64,000 bases of DNA from Saccharothrix sp. ALI-22-I (GCF_001984175.1 NZ_MTQP01000060.1:62001-126000), one strand, 5' to 3'. Counted from the first letter of the stretch, positions 42,861-51,916 are shown. Notes: generated by a model from the letters alone, not told the origin. Program-made: numbers and translations.

Positions 42861-43797
42861 GAGGGCATCTGATCTTGGTTTGTGGTGGTTTGTCCGGTTT
42901 GGTGACCGCCATAGAGTTGATCAACTATGAGCTCTCGGCGTGCGTACCCCAGTGACCTGTCCGATGCCCGGTGGGCGTTGATCGAGCCGACGTTGACGGC
43001 GTGGCGTGCCGCCCGGCGCGGGCCGGGTACGGCGGCGCGGGTGCACGACTTACGGGAGATCGTGAACGCGATCCTGTACGTGTGCCGGACGGGGATCGCA
43101 TGGGCGTACTTGCCGCACGATCTCCCGCCGTACCAGACGGTCTACGACTACTACGCCAAGTGGGAGGCCGACGGCACGACCGAGTCGTTGCACAACCTGC
43201 TGCGGGGCCGGGTTCGTGTCGCGAGTGGACGTTCGGTCACTCCTACGGCGGCGATCCTGGACTCACAGAGCGTGAAAACCTCCTGCAACGTCAGCGAATC
43301 CACTCAGGGCATCGACGCGAACAAGAAGATCAAGGGACGCAAGCGGCACATCGCCACCGACGTGCTCGGCCTACTGCTCGCCGTGGTCGTGACCGCGGCC
43401 TCGGTCCAGGATTCGGCCGCCGGCAAGGACATCCTGGACCACTTGGCCCTTACCCATCCCGACGTCTCGATAGCCTGGGTGGACGGCGGCTACAACGACG
43501 CGGTCGTCCGCCACGGCGCCAAGGTCGGCGTCCGCGTCGAGGTCGTTAAACGTATTGCCGCCACAGGGTTTCACGTGTTGCCCAGGCGTTGGGTGGTCGA
43601 GCGGACACTGGGGTGGCTGATGCAGCACCGTCGCCTCGTGCGTGACTACGAGGCGCTGCCGCAACGCTCGCGCACGATGGCCCACTGGGCGATGGCTAAC
43701 ATAATGAGCCGCGCACTGACCGGTGAATCCACCCAAACCTGGCGAAACGACCTACGCAAAACGGACATTCTCTACCAAAAGTAGATCAAATGCCCTC
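42861..43797 (+). mobile_element. IS5-family insertion sequence (937 bp) inside the SMC gene
   Basis: The ends are inverted repeats beginning GAGGGCAT.TGATCT (42861 onward and complement of 43797 backward). They are flanked by the 3-bp direct repeat TGA (42858-42860 and 43798-43800), matching the TNA targets of the IS427 group of IS5. It contains one intact transposase gene. The clean duplication and uninterrupted host frame on both sides indicate a recent insertion. Confidence 0.92.
42927..43784 (+). CDS. IS5-family transposase
   Basis: The 285-residue DDE transposase has DLSDARWALIEPTL near the N-terminus (the DUF4096-type domain), ILDSQSVKTSCN (first Asp) and KKIKGRKRHIATDVLG. It then has IAWVDGGYNDAV (second Asp) and the Y-(2)-R-(3)-E-(6)-K-like region RRWVVERTLGWLMQHRRL with the catalytic Glu. 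It is a single intact frame with no programmed frameshift. The start is ATG 42927, 66 bp inside the left end. Confidence 0.92.
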   Translation: MSSRRAYPSDLSDARWALIEPTLTAWRAARRGPGTAARVHDLREIVNAILYVCRTGIAWAYLPHDLPPYQTVYDYYAKWEADGTTESLHNLLRGRVRVASGRSVTPTAAILDSQSVKTSCNVSESTQGIDANKKIKGRKRHIATDVLGLLLAVVVTAASVQDSAAGKDILDHLALTHPDVSIAWVDGGYNDAVVRHGAKVGVRVEVVKRIAATGFHVLPRRWVVERTLGWLMQHRRLVRDYEALPQRSRTMAHWAMANIMSRALTGESTQTWRNDLRKTDILYQK

Positions 43798-45039
43798 TGA
43801 GCTCGGCGGACAAGCTCCTCCTGCCGACGTGGGCCGCGTACCTCGATGCTTGCGCACCACGCGCGGACGGCTCGCTGGCCGACGTGCTCACCGGACACCA
43901 TCCGCTTGAACTGCCGGGCGACGTGACTACCGCCCTCGAAGCCCGCGTCGACGAGGTGCTTGCGGCGCTGTCGGGCGCCGTCAGCCACCGTGAGTACCTG
44001 ACGCGGCTGGAAGCAGACCTTCGGATCTCCGTCGCCGTGACCGGTGCTCGAAACGAGCAGACCCGCGCAACGATCACAGAGGACACCAACCTCGACGCCG
44101 TCACCCGAACGGCACTGATCCGCTACCACGAACAGGTCGCCAGCGTCGATCGCCGCCGGGCGCGGGACAGCGAAGCGCGAGAGGTCGCCGCTCTCGACTC
44201 GGTGATAGCGGCCCTGCGAACCACCATCGGACGCCAGGCGCAGGGAATGAAGTCCGCCTTGGAACGCGCCCGAACCGAACACGCACGGCTGCAACGCGAA
44301 TACGACAACGCCTACGACGAGATCCAGGCCACCGACGCACACCTGCGCAACCTGCAACGAGGTCTCGAACACCAGATCCGAGGACTGTTCACAGCGGTCT
44401 CCCATCGCTTCAACGAGATCCGCTTCCGCCACGGCGGGCACGGAGGCGACCTCCACTTCGAGATCAACCCGCCCAGCCTGGACCTACCCGAGGACAACCA
44501 GCCGACGAGCCGTGGTTGGACACTGCTGGCGACACCCCGCTGGGCACGCCGCCCACCGGACAACGGCCATCTCGAACACGTGCCCTATCACGAAGACGCC
44601 AACACCGCCCAGTACAAGCTCGCCACCATCCAACTCGTTCTCGCCGCACTCCTGGCCAACGATGATCCGATCGGCCGGCTGCTGATCCTGGACGAACTCG
44701 GAGACGGACTGGGCGAAGCCCACCGCGAACGCGTGCTCGACGCTCTACGCCGGGCAGCGGAGGAAACCGGCATGACCGTCATGGCGACCGTTCAGGACGA
44801 CATCCAGCACGAAGCCTTCGCACGCTGCTCCGAAGTCCTCCTCCTGCGCTACCCGTCCGACGCCGACCTGCTCAACGAACCGACCTACATGTTCGCTGGC
44901 GGCACGCACGGCAACCACAGCGAACTCGTGCCGTTGCGCGACGCCCTGACCAGCAGCAGGGGGCCGGGATGGTCGGCGCTGCTGATCGCTTACGACCACG
45001 TCGTCGCCGCTCAAGCCGCCCATCGACGGGCCCAGGGCC

Positions 45040-46386
45040 ATGCTGACTGAAGGCCATCCCGTCGCCGTTGACGGCTTGAATCCCGCGCTGAAGGCATACG
45101 CGGCCGTAGAACAGGTACCTGATGCCGACCGGGGAACCCGGGACCGGGTCGACCAACGCGGCCGGTTGCGTTACGACCGAGTCTGGGTGCGCAGACCCGG
45201 ACAACCGCCGATCACCATCGATAGCACGCTCGCGTTGTCCGAGCCGGACCTGCGGTGGCTTATCACTGCCGGCACCCCACGCCGCGGTGGGCGGCGCGGG
45301 CAGGCGATCGCCGAAGCCGCGGCCATGTCCGGCTGGTTCCGCCTGCTCTACGACCTCGACCTGTCAGACGCCACGACGAAGCTCGACCGTCTCGTCCGGA
45401 TCGAACCGCGACCCGGAACCCGACCCGCACTGTGCGCATGGCTTGATCACCGTGACGGCCTCAACGCGCTCTTGACCGGCAAGCTCATCGACGCCGTCCC
45501 GCCGGCGGCGAAGGCCTGGGCCGGCAACGACGCATCCCGGCTCATCGCCGGTATCGAACCCTCCGGCGACGCACGGGCAGGACTCGTCGACCAGCTCTGT
45601 GCGTTGGCAGGCGCCCTGCCCGCCAACGGCATCCCCCTGTCCGTTCTTGCTTCGCACACCGTACGGCGAACACACGGGCTTGACGCCAACACGACGCTGG
45701 GCCGTCTCGGTGCACGACTCGCCGCCGCCATCGCAGGACACCCACCACCCACGGACAGCGCTGCCGTTCGAGAGGCATGGGCCGCCGTCGGTGTGCTGGT
45801 CGATCCGGTATCGAGCCAGGTTTCCGGGTGGCGACTTCCGATAGACCCCGACCATCCCGCCGCAGCGGTGTCAGCCGCGTACCAGGCTGCGAAGGAACCC
45901 GCCGTCCTGACGCTCGGTGTCATCACCAGTGGAGGAGACCGCTCGCTTATCGCACCGCCACAACCCGAATCCACCACGCTGTGGGTGGTGGAAGGCATCA
46001 GCGCGCTCACCGCCATCGTCGCATGCGACGCCCACGCAGCCGTTCTCTGCCGAGGAGGCACGCCAAGCGTCGCCGCCACCAAGGTCATCTCTGCGGCCGC
46101 GGCATCCGGATGGCGAGTTGCGGTGTCCTCCGACTTCGAACCCGGCGGGCTCCGTGGCGCCATCACCGCGCTTCGACACGCAGGCACAGCCGGATTCCCC
46201 TGGCGCCTCACCGCCACCGACTACCTGACGGCGCCGGCCGAGGGCGAACGCTTCCCCAGCGACGACGTACCCGCAACACCCTGGGACCCGGACCTCGCCA
46301 CCGCCATGCGCCACCGTCGAGAGCGCGTCAGCGAGGAAAACCGCTTGGACGTACTCCTGACCGACCTCCACGCCCAACACGGCTGA
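45040..46386 (+). CDS. JetD-type nuclease of the second SMC system (DUF3323 + DUF2399, Toprim-like)
   Basis: The 448-residue protein starts 11 bp inside the end of the SMC gene. The N-terminal two-thirds resemble DUF3323 (THGLDANTTLGRLGARLA, VREAWAAVGVLVDPVSS). The C-terminus is a DUF2399 Toprim-like domain with LWVVEGISALTAIVA (acidic Glu), AAVLCRGGTPSVAATKVI and VAVSSDFEPGGLRGAI, where family members usually have DFDPGG. This combination characterises JetD of the Wadjet types that use DUF2399 instead of DUF2220, so the operon is Wadjet-like. The Asp-to-Glu change in the acidic motif is notable but may be tolerated. Confidence 0.78.
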   Translation: MLTEGHPVAVDGLNPALKAYAAVEQVPDADRGTRDRVDQRGRLRYDRVWVRRPGQPPITIDSTLALSEPDLRWLITAGTPRRGGRRGQAIAEAAAMSGWFRLLYDLDLSDATTKLDRLVRIEPRPGTRPALCAWLDHRDGLNALLTGKLIDAVPPAAKAWAGNDASRLIAGIEPSGDARAGLVDQLCALAGALPANGIPLSVLASHTVRRTHGLDANTTLGRLGARLAAAIAGHPPPTDSAAVREAWAAVGVLVDPVSSQVSGWRLPIDPDHPAAAVSAAYQAAKEPAVLTLGVITSGGDRSLIAPPQPESTTLWVVEGISALTAIVACDAHAAVLCRGGTPSVAATKVISAAAASGWRVAVSSDFEPGGLRGAITALRHAGTAGFPWRLTATDYLTAPAEGERFPSDDVPATPWDPDLATAMRHRRERVSEENRLDVLLTDLHAQHG

Positions 46387-46729
46387 CGCCCCCGTCATAC
46401 TGCCGAAGCTGGTTCAGGTCGCGTTCGCCGGACCTCGACGAGAAAGCCACAGAGCCTCAGATCCGGCGGCACGTAGCGTCGTTGCCAACCGGCCATCATT
46501 CCGCGCCCCGACTCCCAGAGCGGGTGACCGCGGTGGCGGCTTCGAGTGCTTTGGGTGAGCCGGTGGTTGTCCACGGTGAGACGTTGGACGTTGGCGATGG
46601 CGAGTTCCGAGGCATTCGGTGAGTACGCCGCATCAGGACGTGATTTGTTGCCGGTCGAAATGGTGCCGTGGAGCGGTTCGTGAGGCTGTGGACATGGCCG
46701 CGTGGAACGCGGGTTCGGCGGTCGCGCCG
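46387..46729. other. Intergenic region, no gene seen
   Basis: About 340 bp lie between two convergent genes. I see no supported coding sequence, strong hairpin or repeat here. Confidence 0.5.
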
Positions 46730-47404
46730 CTACGGGTCCGCCGGCTCGGGGTAGACGTCCTCGCGGAGTTCCCACGGCTGGTGTCCGGCGCGGGTGCACG
46801 TGATCGTCAGGCGCAGAGGCGCGTCGGCATGGGTCCTGGTCCACAGATCGGCTGTGGTCCAGTCAGGCACGGGCGCGGGATCCAGGGCGAACACGAGCGT
46901 GTCGCGGCGGGCCAGTGGTCGGGCGGGGACGGCGCGCCCGTCGCGGGTGGCGTGGTCGACGCCGGGCCGGAACCGCCACGGTCCCCACAGCGTGGCGGCG
47001 ATGTCCTCGGCGGTGGGCCTGCCTGCGGTGTGCGGGGCCCGGTCGGGCCGGTCGTCGCGGATGGCGACGGCGACCCCGTCGAGGTCCTGGGGTCCGTCGA
47101 GGGTGATGGTCAGCCTGGCCGTGGCTCCCAGCCGTGCGGCCGTCGACCCGGCCTCGGTGGTGTCCACTGTCAGTCTGAAACGCAGCGCGGGGATCAGCTC
47201 GAGGTGGTGGCGGTCGCCCTCGATTCGAGCCGTGGTGGCCGCGCTGTCGGCCGACGCCCGGGCGGCCCCCGCCGAGTCGGCGGCGGCATCGGCGGATCTG
47301 CTGCCGCTGCGCGCGGCCCAGACAGCGACTCCGAGCGCGGCCATGCCGGTCACCGCGCCCACTCCACCGGTGATCGCGCCCACGACCGCCCACGGATCAG
47401 CCAC
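46730..47404 (-). CDS. Membrane-anchored protein, unrecognised
   Basis: The 224-residue protein starts at GTG 47404 with AGGAGG a few bases upstream on the minus strand. The N-terminus is a transmembrane helix (AVVGAITGGVGAVTGMAALG, then VAVWAARSG) followed by an Ala/Ser-rich coiled segment (residues 30-60). A soluble domain of strand-rich character follows (LIPALRFRLTVDTTEAG, ARLTITLDGPQDLDGVAVAI, PLRLTITCTRAGHQPWE). It may be a small sensor or surface-layer-associated protein. It is monocistronic. Its outline is like the membrane protein at 31939, but I see no clear homology. Confidence 0.7.
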   Translation of the reverse strand: MADPWAVVGAITGGVGAVTGMAALGVAVWAARSGSRSADAAADSAGAARASADSAATTARIEGDRHHLELIPALRFRLTVDTTEAGSTAARLGATARLTITLDGPQDLDGVAVAIRDDRPDRAPHTAGRPTAEDIAATLWGPWRFRPGVDHATRDGRAVPARPLARRDTLVFALDPAPVPDWTTADLWTRTHADAPLRLTITCTRAGHQPWELREDVYPEPADP

Positions 47405-48295
47405 GACGGCCTCCTGGCCGGTTCCACGTGCTCATACCGCACAGTCTGCACCCCACCCGCCTCCGGCCCGGCGTCCGGTGCCGCATCGCGGCCGGCACAC
47501 TCCCAGCGGCTCTGGCAGCAGCTGCGCTTCCTCTCACATGGAGCCCCGCCCCTGTTGTCCTCGGCGTCCGGTTGGCTTGGCCGGTTTCGGGTAGGTGGGC
47601 GTGACTGTTGCTGATCAGAGGGAGTGAATAGCGGGGATCGGCGGTCGGGACTGTTCGGAGACTGCCTGCTCCTCGACCATCGCGACGTCCTGGTGTTCCT
47701 CGGCGGTGTCGCCCGGTTTGCTATCCGCCGCCGGACGCGGCGAACACCACCGTCCCGGTCGGGCAGGGCATCAACGGGTCGATCGCGTACGTGGCAGACC
47801 GGCCGGTGTCCGCGGCTGCCGGTCGAGCGTTGCTGCTCATTCATTGACCACGACAACCGCGAGACCGTTACCACGCGGCCGCCGTACCATCGCCCTGCGT
47901 CGGCTCGGGGCGCTGTGGAACAGCGCTCCAAGCGTGGCGAGGAGTTCACCAACCAACTCAACCGAACCCGCTCGTCGCCGACGACCGGGTGTCTGCCCGC
48001 TCGGGGTCGCGACGGCACCCGGCGTCGGCCCCTGTGTTTCGGCAGGGGTGGTTGTGGTGACAGGATGTGCCCGTGGCGTTCGCCCGTTGGTCGTCGCCGA
48101 CGTGCGTGAACTGGGGCACCTCAGACGATCACTCCATCCGCTTCTTCCGCAGCCACCTCACCAGCCTCCGCACGGTCACGCGGCCGTTCTCACTTACGAT
48201 CTCGGCGCCTTCCACCTCGTCCGAATCGTTCACGGCGGTGCCGTCGTCACGTCGGGGTAGGAGATGGGACGTTCGAGGCTCTGGCCCGTGGGCTC
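47405..48295. other. Intergenic region, no convincing gene
   Basis: Nearly 900 bp without a gene I can support. Long frames exist on both strands but have unbalanced composition (Arg/Pro/Ser-rich). A short frame ending near 48260 (HLVRIVHGGAVVTSG) looks faintly protein-like. It may be decayed coding sequence. Confidence 0.35.
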
Positions 48296-48727
48296 TCAAC
48301 TTGCCGGGTCGAGTTCCAGGCGGCGTTGGTGCTTATTGCATGTCCATCCGCCTGACTTGTCGTGGTTCCAGCCGTGTGCGATCAGCCAGCGGTGGACCGA
48401 CGTGGGCTTGTCCTCGTCGGTGGCGCTGTTCGCCATCGGTCTGTAGGCGATGATCGGGCCGGCTCCGCAGACCAAGCATTCGACAATTTCGACGTGGCCG
48501 CATGGTTGGCAGTTGGCGCAGTAGTGGCTCTCGACGAGGTCGCCGTGCTGGTCGAACTCCAGCCAGGTTTCGGCCAAATCCGCTCGATGTTGCGCTGCCG
48601 TCCGCCAGTGAGCGGGTCTGTGTCCGCAGGTGGGGCAACTTCGTTGGACTGACGCTGTTTGGACTTGCGCCCGGCGGTCGTTGAGGCCGGAGGGTTTCGG
48701 ATCGGATCGGTGTCGCCGGGTAGTCAC
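48296..48727 (-). CDS. Small multi-Cys zinc-ribbon-like protein
   Basis: About 143 residues from GTG 48727, which overlaps the stop of the upstream gene (GTGA). It has three or four Cys pairs: SCPTCGHRPAH, HYCANCQPCGH and ECLVCGAGPII, plus a lone Cys in GWTCNKHQ. This suggests two zinc ribbons. The C-terminus has SVHRWLIAHGWNHDKSGGW. Such proteins bind nucleic acid or act as adaptors. The coupling says it works with the protein encoded just upstream. Family not recognised. Confidence 0.65.
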   Translation of the reverse strand: MTTRRHRSDPKPSGLNDRRAQVQTASVQRSCPTCGHRPAHWRTAAQHRADLAETWLEFDQHGDLVESHYCANCQPCGHVEIVECLVCGAGPIIAYRPMANSATDEDKPTSVHRWLIAHGWNHDKSGGWTCNKHQRRLELDPAS

Positions 48728-49593
48728 CGCGTGCCCGGCCACGGCTGCCTCATCAGCTCGTCGAGCGGATCCGCCATGGGCTGTCCGGCCAGCAGTCGCG
48801 TCACCCAATAGCCCTGTGCGTCGACGTAGTCGTACACCGCTGTGTTGAGCGCGGCGAGGCCGTTGACGAGCGCAAGGTGGTCGACAACGGCCTCGCTGGC
48901 CTGCTTGAATCGCCGCTTGAACTCGGTCTCGTCCACGTCGATGTGCGCCGGAATCGACTGGATGTCGCCGTCACGGAACGCGGAACGGGCGTGGAACGTG
49001 TAGATCGACATCTGCCGACGCAGACGCACCAACATCGCCAACAGGTACTTGTCGGCGGCACCGGAGTCAGCCTCCGTGCGCAACTGGTCAAACATCTCCA
49101 GCAGCCGATGATTCCCACGGATATCGTTGAGCGTCGGCGACAACTCCAGCGCCACCGCCATGGATTGCCTGGGCAGCAGTTGCGGTCTGTCCACTTTGGT
49201 GCGGGTGATCGTGCGGGCCAGTGCTAACCACAGCACGGCGTCCCGCACCGCAGCAGCAGGCCATCTGTCACTCAACCGTTGGTAGATCTCGGCGACCGTC
49301 ACGCCTGTGGCGCCACTACGGTCCGCCAGAACTTGCAGCACGGCGAGGTTCACTTCAATGAACTCGGGCGATTCCACCGCTCGTGGATGCCGCACTACCG
49401 CGCCGAGCACGGCCGCCGTGTGCGCGGCGCCTGGGATGTCGGACTCCTCCGGCCGCACCTGATCCAGAAGCGCGTCCCAGTCCTTCCCACCCCCGAAGCC
49501 GTCTTCCTCGGGAGGCGGGATCGGGAACGGGTCCTCGTCTTCGCCCACAGCTTGAGGACAACACCGCACCAGGCCGAACACGGCCGCAGTCAT
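48724..49593 (-). CDS. Unrecognised protein with a winged-helix-like region
   Basis: About 289 residues from ATG 49593; GTG 49548 (VGEDEDPFPIPPP) is an alternative since neither has a clear Shine-Dalgarno. An acidic Pro-rich N-terminus is followed by a wHTH-like segment (GVTVAEIYQRLSDRWPAAAV, RDAVLWLALARTITR). A helical domain comes next (MLVRLRRQMSIYTFHARSAF, KRRFKQASEAVVDHLALVNG). The layout faintly recalls kleisin or KITE partners of SMC proteins, but no ATPase is adjacent. It forms an operon with the zinc-ribbon protein. Confidence 0.6.
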   Translation of the reverse strand: MTAAVFGLVRCCPQAVGEDEDPFPIPPPEEDGFGGGKDWDALLDQVRPEESDIPGAAHTAAVLGAVVRHPRAVESPEFIEVNLAVLQVLADRSGATGVTVAEIYQRLSDRWPAAAVRDAVLWLALARTITRTKVDRPQLLPRQSMAVALELSPTLNDIRGNHRLLEMFDQLRTEADSGAADKYLLAMLVRLRRQMSIYTFHARSAFRDGDIQSIPAHIDVDETEFKRRFKQASEAVVDHLALVNGLAALNTAVYDYVDAQGYWVTRLLAGQPMADPLDELMRQPWPGTR

Positions 49594-49982
49594 CCATACG
49601 TGTCGCCACTAATACCGGTTGGAGTGAACGCTGCCGCAATTGGGCGATCTCCTCGCCGCCGTCGACCCGACGACCGAGTGTTGACGGTGTTCTGGGGCTG
49701 GCTCGTGTCGAGCGGAGACCCGGTGAGCGTAGGCACGTGGGTGCCGATCGAGTCCAGGAACAGTTGCACGTCCGTGCCTGTAATGGCCTGGCCATCAGGG
49801 CACTCTCGCAGTGGGAAGTCGCGTGCGAGTGATCCGGCGGCGTAGGAGTGCTACCAGCCCTTTCCATGCGTTCGTGGAGATCTCTTGACTGACACGCGGG
49901 ACCGGAGGCGCGGTGCGGTCAGAGTAGAACGGGCGCTCAGACACGAGCGTTAGTTTGATATCTGGATGGCAAGATGGAAGCC
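49594..49982. other. Divergent intergenic region, no gene seen
   Basis: About 390 bp between divergent genes. I see no supported gene; promoters for both directions must be here. The segment 49940-49975 is locally A/T-richer. Confidence 0.4.
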
Positions 49983-50117
49983 ATGTGGCTTGGGTGGTGG
50001 ATCGCCGGGGCGATGTTGTTGGTAGGGCTCGCCATGATCGTGATCGGTTTGCCTCCTGGGCGCCGCTTGAGGCAGGCGCTTCGTGACCGCAGGAATCGTC
50101 GGCGGTCTGCTGGCTGA
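49983..50117 (+). CDS. Small single-pass membrane protein (44 aa)
   Basis: ATG 49983 begins MWLGWWIAGAMLLVGLAMIV, a clear membrane helix, followed by a strongly basic tail (GRRLRQALRDRRNRRRSAG). A GGAAG lies 3 bp upstream. Helix followed by many Arg suggests an N-out/C-in peptide. It ends 15 bp before the methyltransferase start and may be co-transcribed with it. Confidence 0.5.
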   Translation: MWLGWWIAGAMLLVGLAMIVIGLPPGRRLRQALRDRRNRRRSAG

Positions 50118-50132
50118 GGTCCTGCCAGGGAG

Positions 50133-51266
50133 ATGGAGGCATCGTCGAGCGCTTGTCGGTTTACGCTGGCGGGGGTGTTGTCACTGATCGACCTGTTCGC
50201 TGGCTGTGGTGGCATGACCTCGGGGTTCGCCGCGGCGGGCGGCTACCGGCCGGTCATGGCGGTCGAGTGGGACCTGCACGCGGCGGCGACGTACGCGGCG
50301 AACTTCGGTGAGGACCACATCCGCTGGTCGGACATCGCGGCCGTGCCGGACGCCGCGATCCCCGAGGTTGACGTGATCGTGGGCGGTCCGCCGTGCCAGG
50401 GGTTCTCGAACCTGGGCTCGAAGGACGTCAACGACCCGCGCAACTCGTTGTGGCGGGAGTACCTGCGGTTCGTGCGCAGGGCGCGGCCAGCGGTGTTCGT
50501 GATCGAGAACGTGGACCGGTTCCTGGCGTCGACCGAGTTCGCCCTGCTCGAGGCCGAGACCGAGGGCTACGAGCTGACCGCAGGTGTGCTGTCGGCGGCG
50601 GATTTCGGTGTGCCGCAACGGCGTCGGCGCGCGATCGTGATCGGGTCGCGGATCGGGCGCATCCCGTTGCCCGCGCCGACCCATTCGCGCGACCGCTGGC
50701 ACACCGTGGGCGATGTGCTGCGCGGCCTGCCGGAACGGCCGGCGACGACCTTCCTGCCGGACTCACAGGCGGAATTCTTCGGCACGACGGTGCCGGGGCC
50801 GTTCAAAGGTCTGGACCTGCACGTTGGCCGCAATCCGACGCCGTTGTCGTTGGAGCGGTACCGGCACATCCCGCCGGGTGGTGGCCGGTTCGACCTGCCG
50901 ACGGAGCTGCTGCCGCGGTGTTGGCGGGAGAAGAAGACCGGGACGACGGACGTGATGGGCCGGATGCGGTGGGACGAGCCGTCGGTGACCATCCGGACGG
51001 AGTTCTACAAGCCGGAGAAGGGGCGTTACCTGCACCCGCAGTGGGAGCCGGGCGTGGACGGGCACCGCGTGGACCGCCCGATCACGCACCTGGAGGCGGC
51101 GCGGCTGCAGTCGTTCCCGGACTCGTTCGAGTGGTGCGGCTCGAAGATCGAGGTGGCCAGGCAGATCGGCAACGCCGTGCCGCCGTCGCTGGCCAGGGCC
51201 ATCGCCGAACACCTCAAGCCGTACCTGGTCGACGTGGCGGCGGCACACGACCCACACAGCCGCTGA
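50133..51266 (+). CDS. dcm: DNA (cytosine-5-)-methyltransferase
   Basis: The protein of up to 377 residues has all C5-MTase motifs: I (SLIDLFAGCGGMTSGF, residues 17-32), IV with the catalytic Cys88 in GGPPCQGFSNLG, VI (VFVIENVDRFL), VIII (FGVPQRRRRAIVIG) and X (RQIGNAVPPSLARAIAEH). A target-recognition region lies between VIII and X. It transfers a methyl group from S-adenosylmethionine to C5 of cytosine at an unknown site. The start is ATG 50133; GTG 50175, just before SLIDLFAG, is an alternative. No Vsr endonuclease or recognisable restriction enzyme is adjacent, so it is a solitary methyltransferase or an orphan of a lost restriction-modification system. Confidence 0.93.
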   Translation: MEASSSACRFTLAGVLSLIDLFAGCGGMTSGFAAAGGYRPVMAVEWDLHAAATYAANFGEDHIRWSDIAAVPDAAIPEVDVIVGGPPCQGFSNLGSKDVNDPRNSLWREYLRFVRRARPAVFVIENVDRFLASTEFALLEAETEGYELTAGVLSAADFGVPQRRRRAIVIGSRIGRIPLPAPTHSRDRWHTVGDVLRGLPERPATTFLPDSQAEFFGTTVPGPFKGLDLHVGRNPTPLSLERYRHIPPGGGRFDLPTELLPRCWREKKTGTTDVMGRMRWDEPSVTIRTEFYKPEKGRYLHPQWEPGVDGHRVDRPITHLEAARLQSFPDSFEWCGSKIEVARQIGNAVPPSLARAIAEHLKPYLVDVAAAHDPHSR

Positions 51267-51916
51267 TCCTGGTAAGCGGCGAACTGGCGATGCCCACCGC
51301 CGGCGTGGTCGGGCAGTTGGCGGGACACCGGGATAGTCGAAGAACCCCACGGAACTCGTACTCGTCCGACGAACCGGAGCCATCCGGAGACGGGCAGACG
51401 TCCCGACGGCCACGTCGGGTGTGCGACCGGTGTCCCTCATGTTCCCGGCCATCGCAGGGCAACCAGGGCGACGTCCACTATGGGCAAATGCTCGAGCATG
51501 CCGTGAGCGCGGCGCTGCTCCGTACGAACTAGACGAACGAACCCCTCGACCGTGGTCCACGCACACTACGCCGGCGCGGTCGGTTGTGATCACACCGCAT
51601 GTATCGCGAGCCGTCCCAGGCCACCAGTCAGCTACATAAAGTTACGGTTCTGTACTCCATTCGAGTGAAGTACAGTGTTACCAACAGGTCGATGGTGACT
51701 CAGCGTCAAGTTGGTGCCTAGTGTGCAGGTGAGCCGGGACCTTGAAAGTGGACCGGGCACGTCTCGCCGACTGGTCGGCTATCGGCCATCGACGTAGTAA
51801 CCGTTGTGCCGCGGGGGCGGTACAACGATGCCCGACTCGACGCCCGGACAAGGGGGCGGGACGGGTGTTACGGGGGAAGGCCGCGTGCGGCCGATGTTGA
51901 CATTGGGGGATGTCAC
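51267..51916. other. Intergenic region with a 26-bp near-palindrome
   Basis: No gene is supported in about 650 bp. The palindrome at 51650-51675 is listed separately. A GGGGGA Shine-Dalgarno (51905-51910) precedes the next gene. There is no vsr-like gene after the methyltransferase. Confidence 0.5.
51650..51675. promoter_or_regulatory. 26-bp near-perfect inverted repeat
   Basis: Arms CTGTACT (51650-51656) and AGTACAG (51669-51675) enclose a centre that is also self-complementary except for two base pairs. It lies in an A/T-richer patch about 240 bp upstream of the gene at 51917. The size fits a binding site for a dimeric TetR- or GntR-type repressor. Confidence 0.5.

Larger units (their letters stand above)
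40811..45050 (+). pseudogene. SMC/JetC-like ATPase gene split by an IS5-family insertion
   Basis: Without the IS the gene would encode about 1099 residues. Its N-terminal head has an odd P-loop (GEGPVDSNESSKTTLE) near residues 47-62. A long coiled coil follows with a hinge-like insert around 440-560 (GIEWQLLSDGVELATEARAL), and the C-terminal head has Walker B RLLILDELGDGLGEAHR. The insertion lies after codon 683 (NAHYADVL). Removing 42861-43800, the IS plus one TGA copy, rejoins the frame exactly as YADVLSSADKLLLPTW. Upstream of the IS the frame runs out at 42955; downstream, an internal start such as 43884 could give the C-terminal half. The complex is probably inactive. Confidence 0.85.

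Noticed and set aside
47405..48295. Possible genes in long open frames on both strands
   Set aside because: Their translations are Arg/Pro/Ser-rich without domains, ribosome sites or neighbours that would support them.
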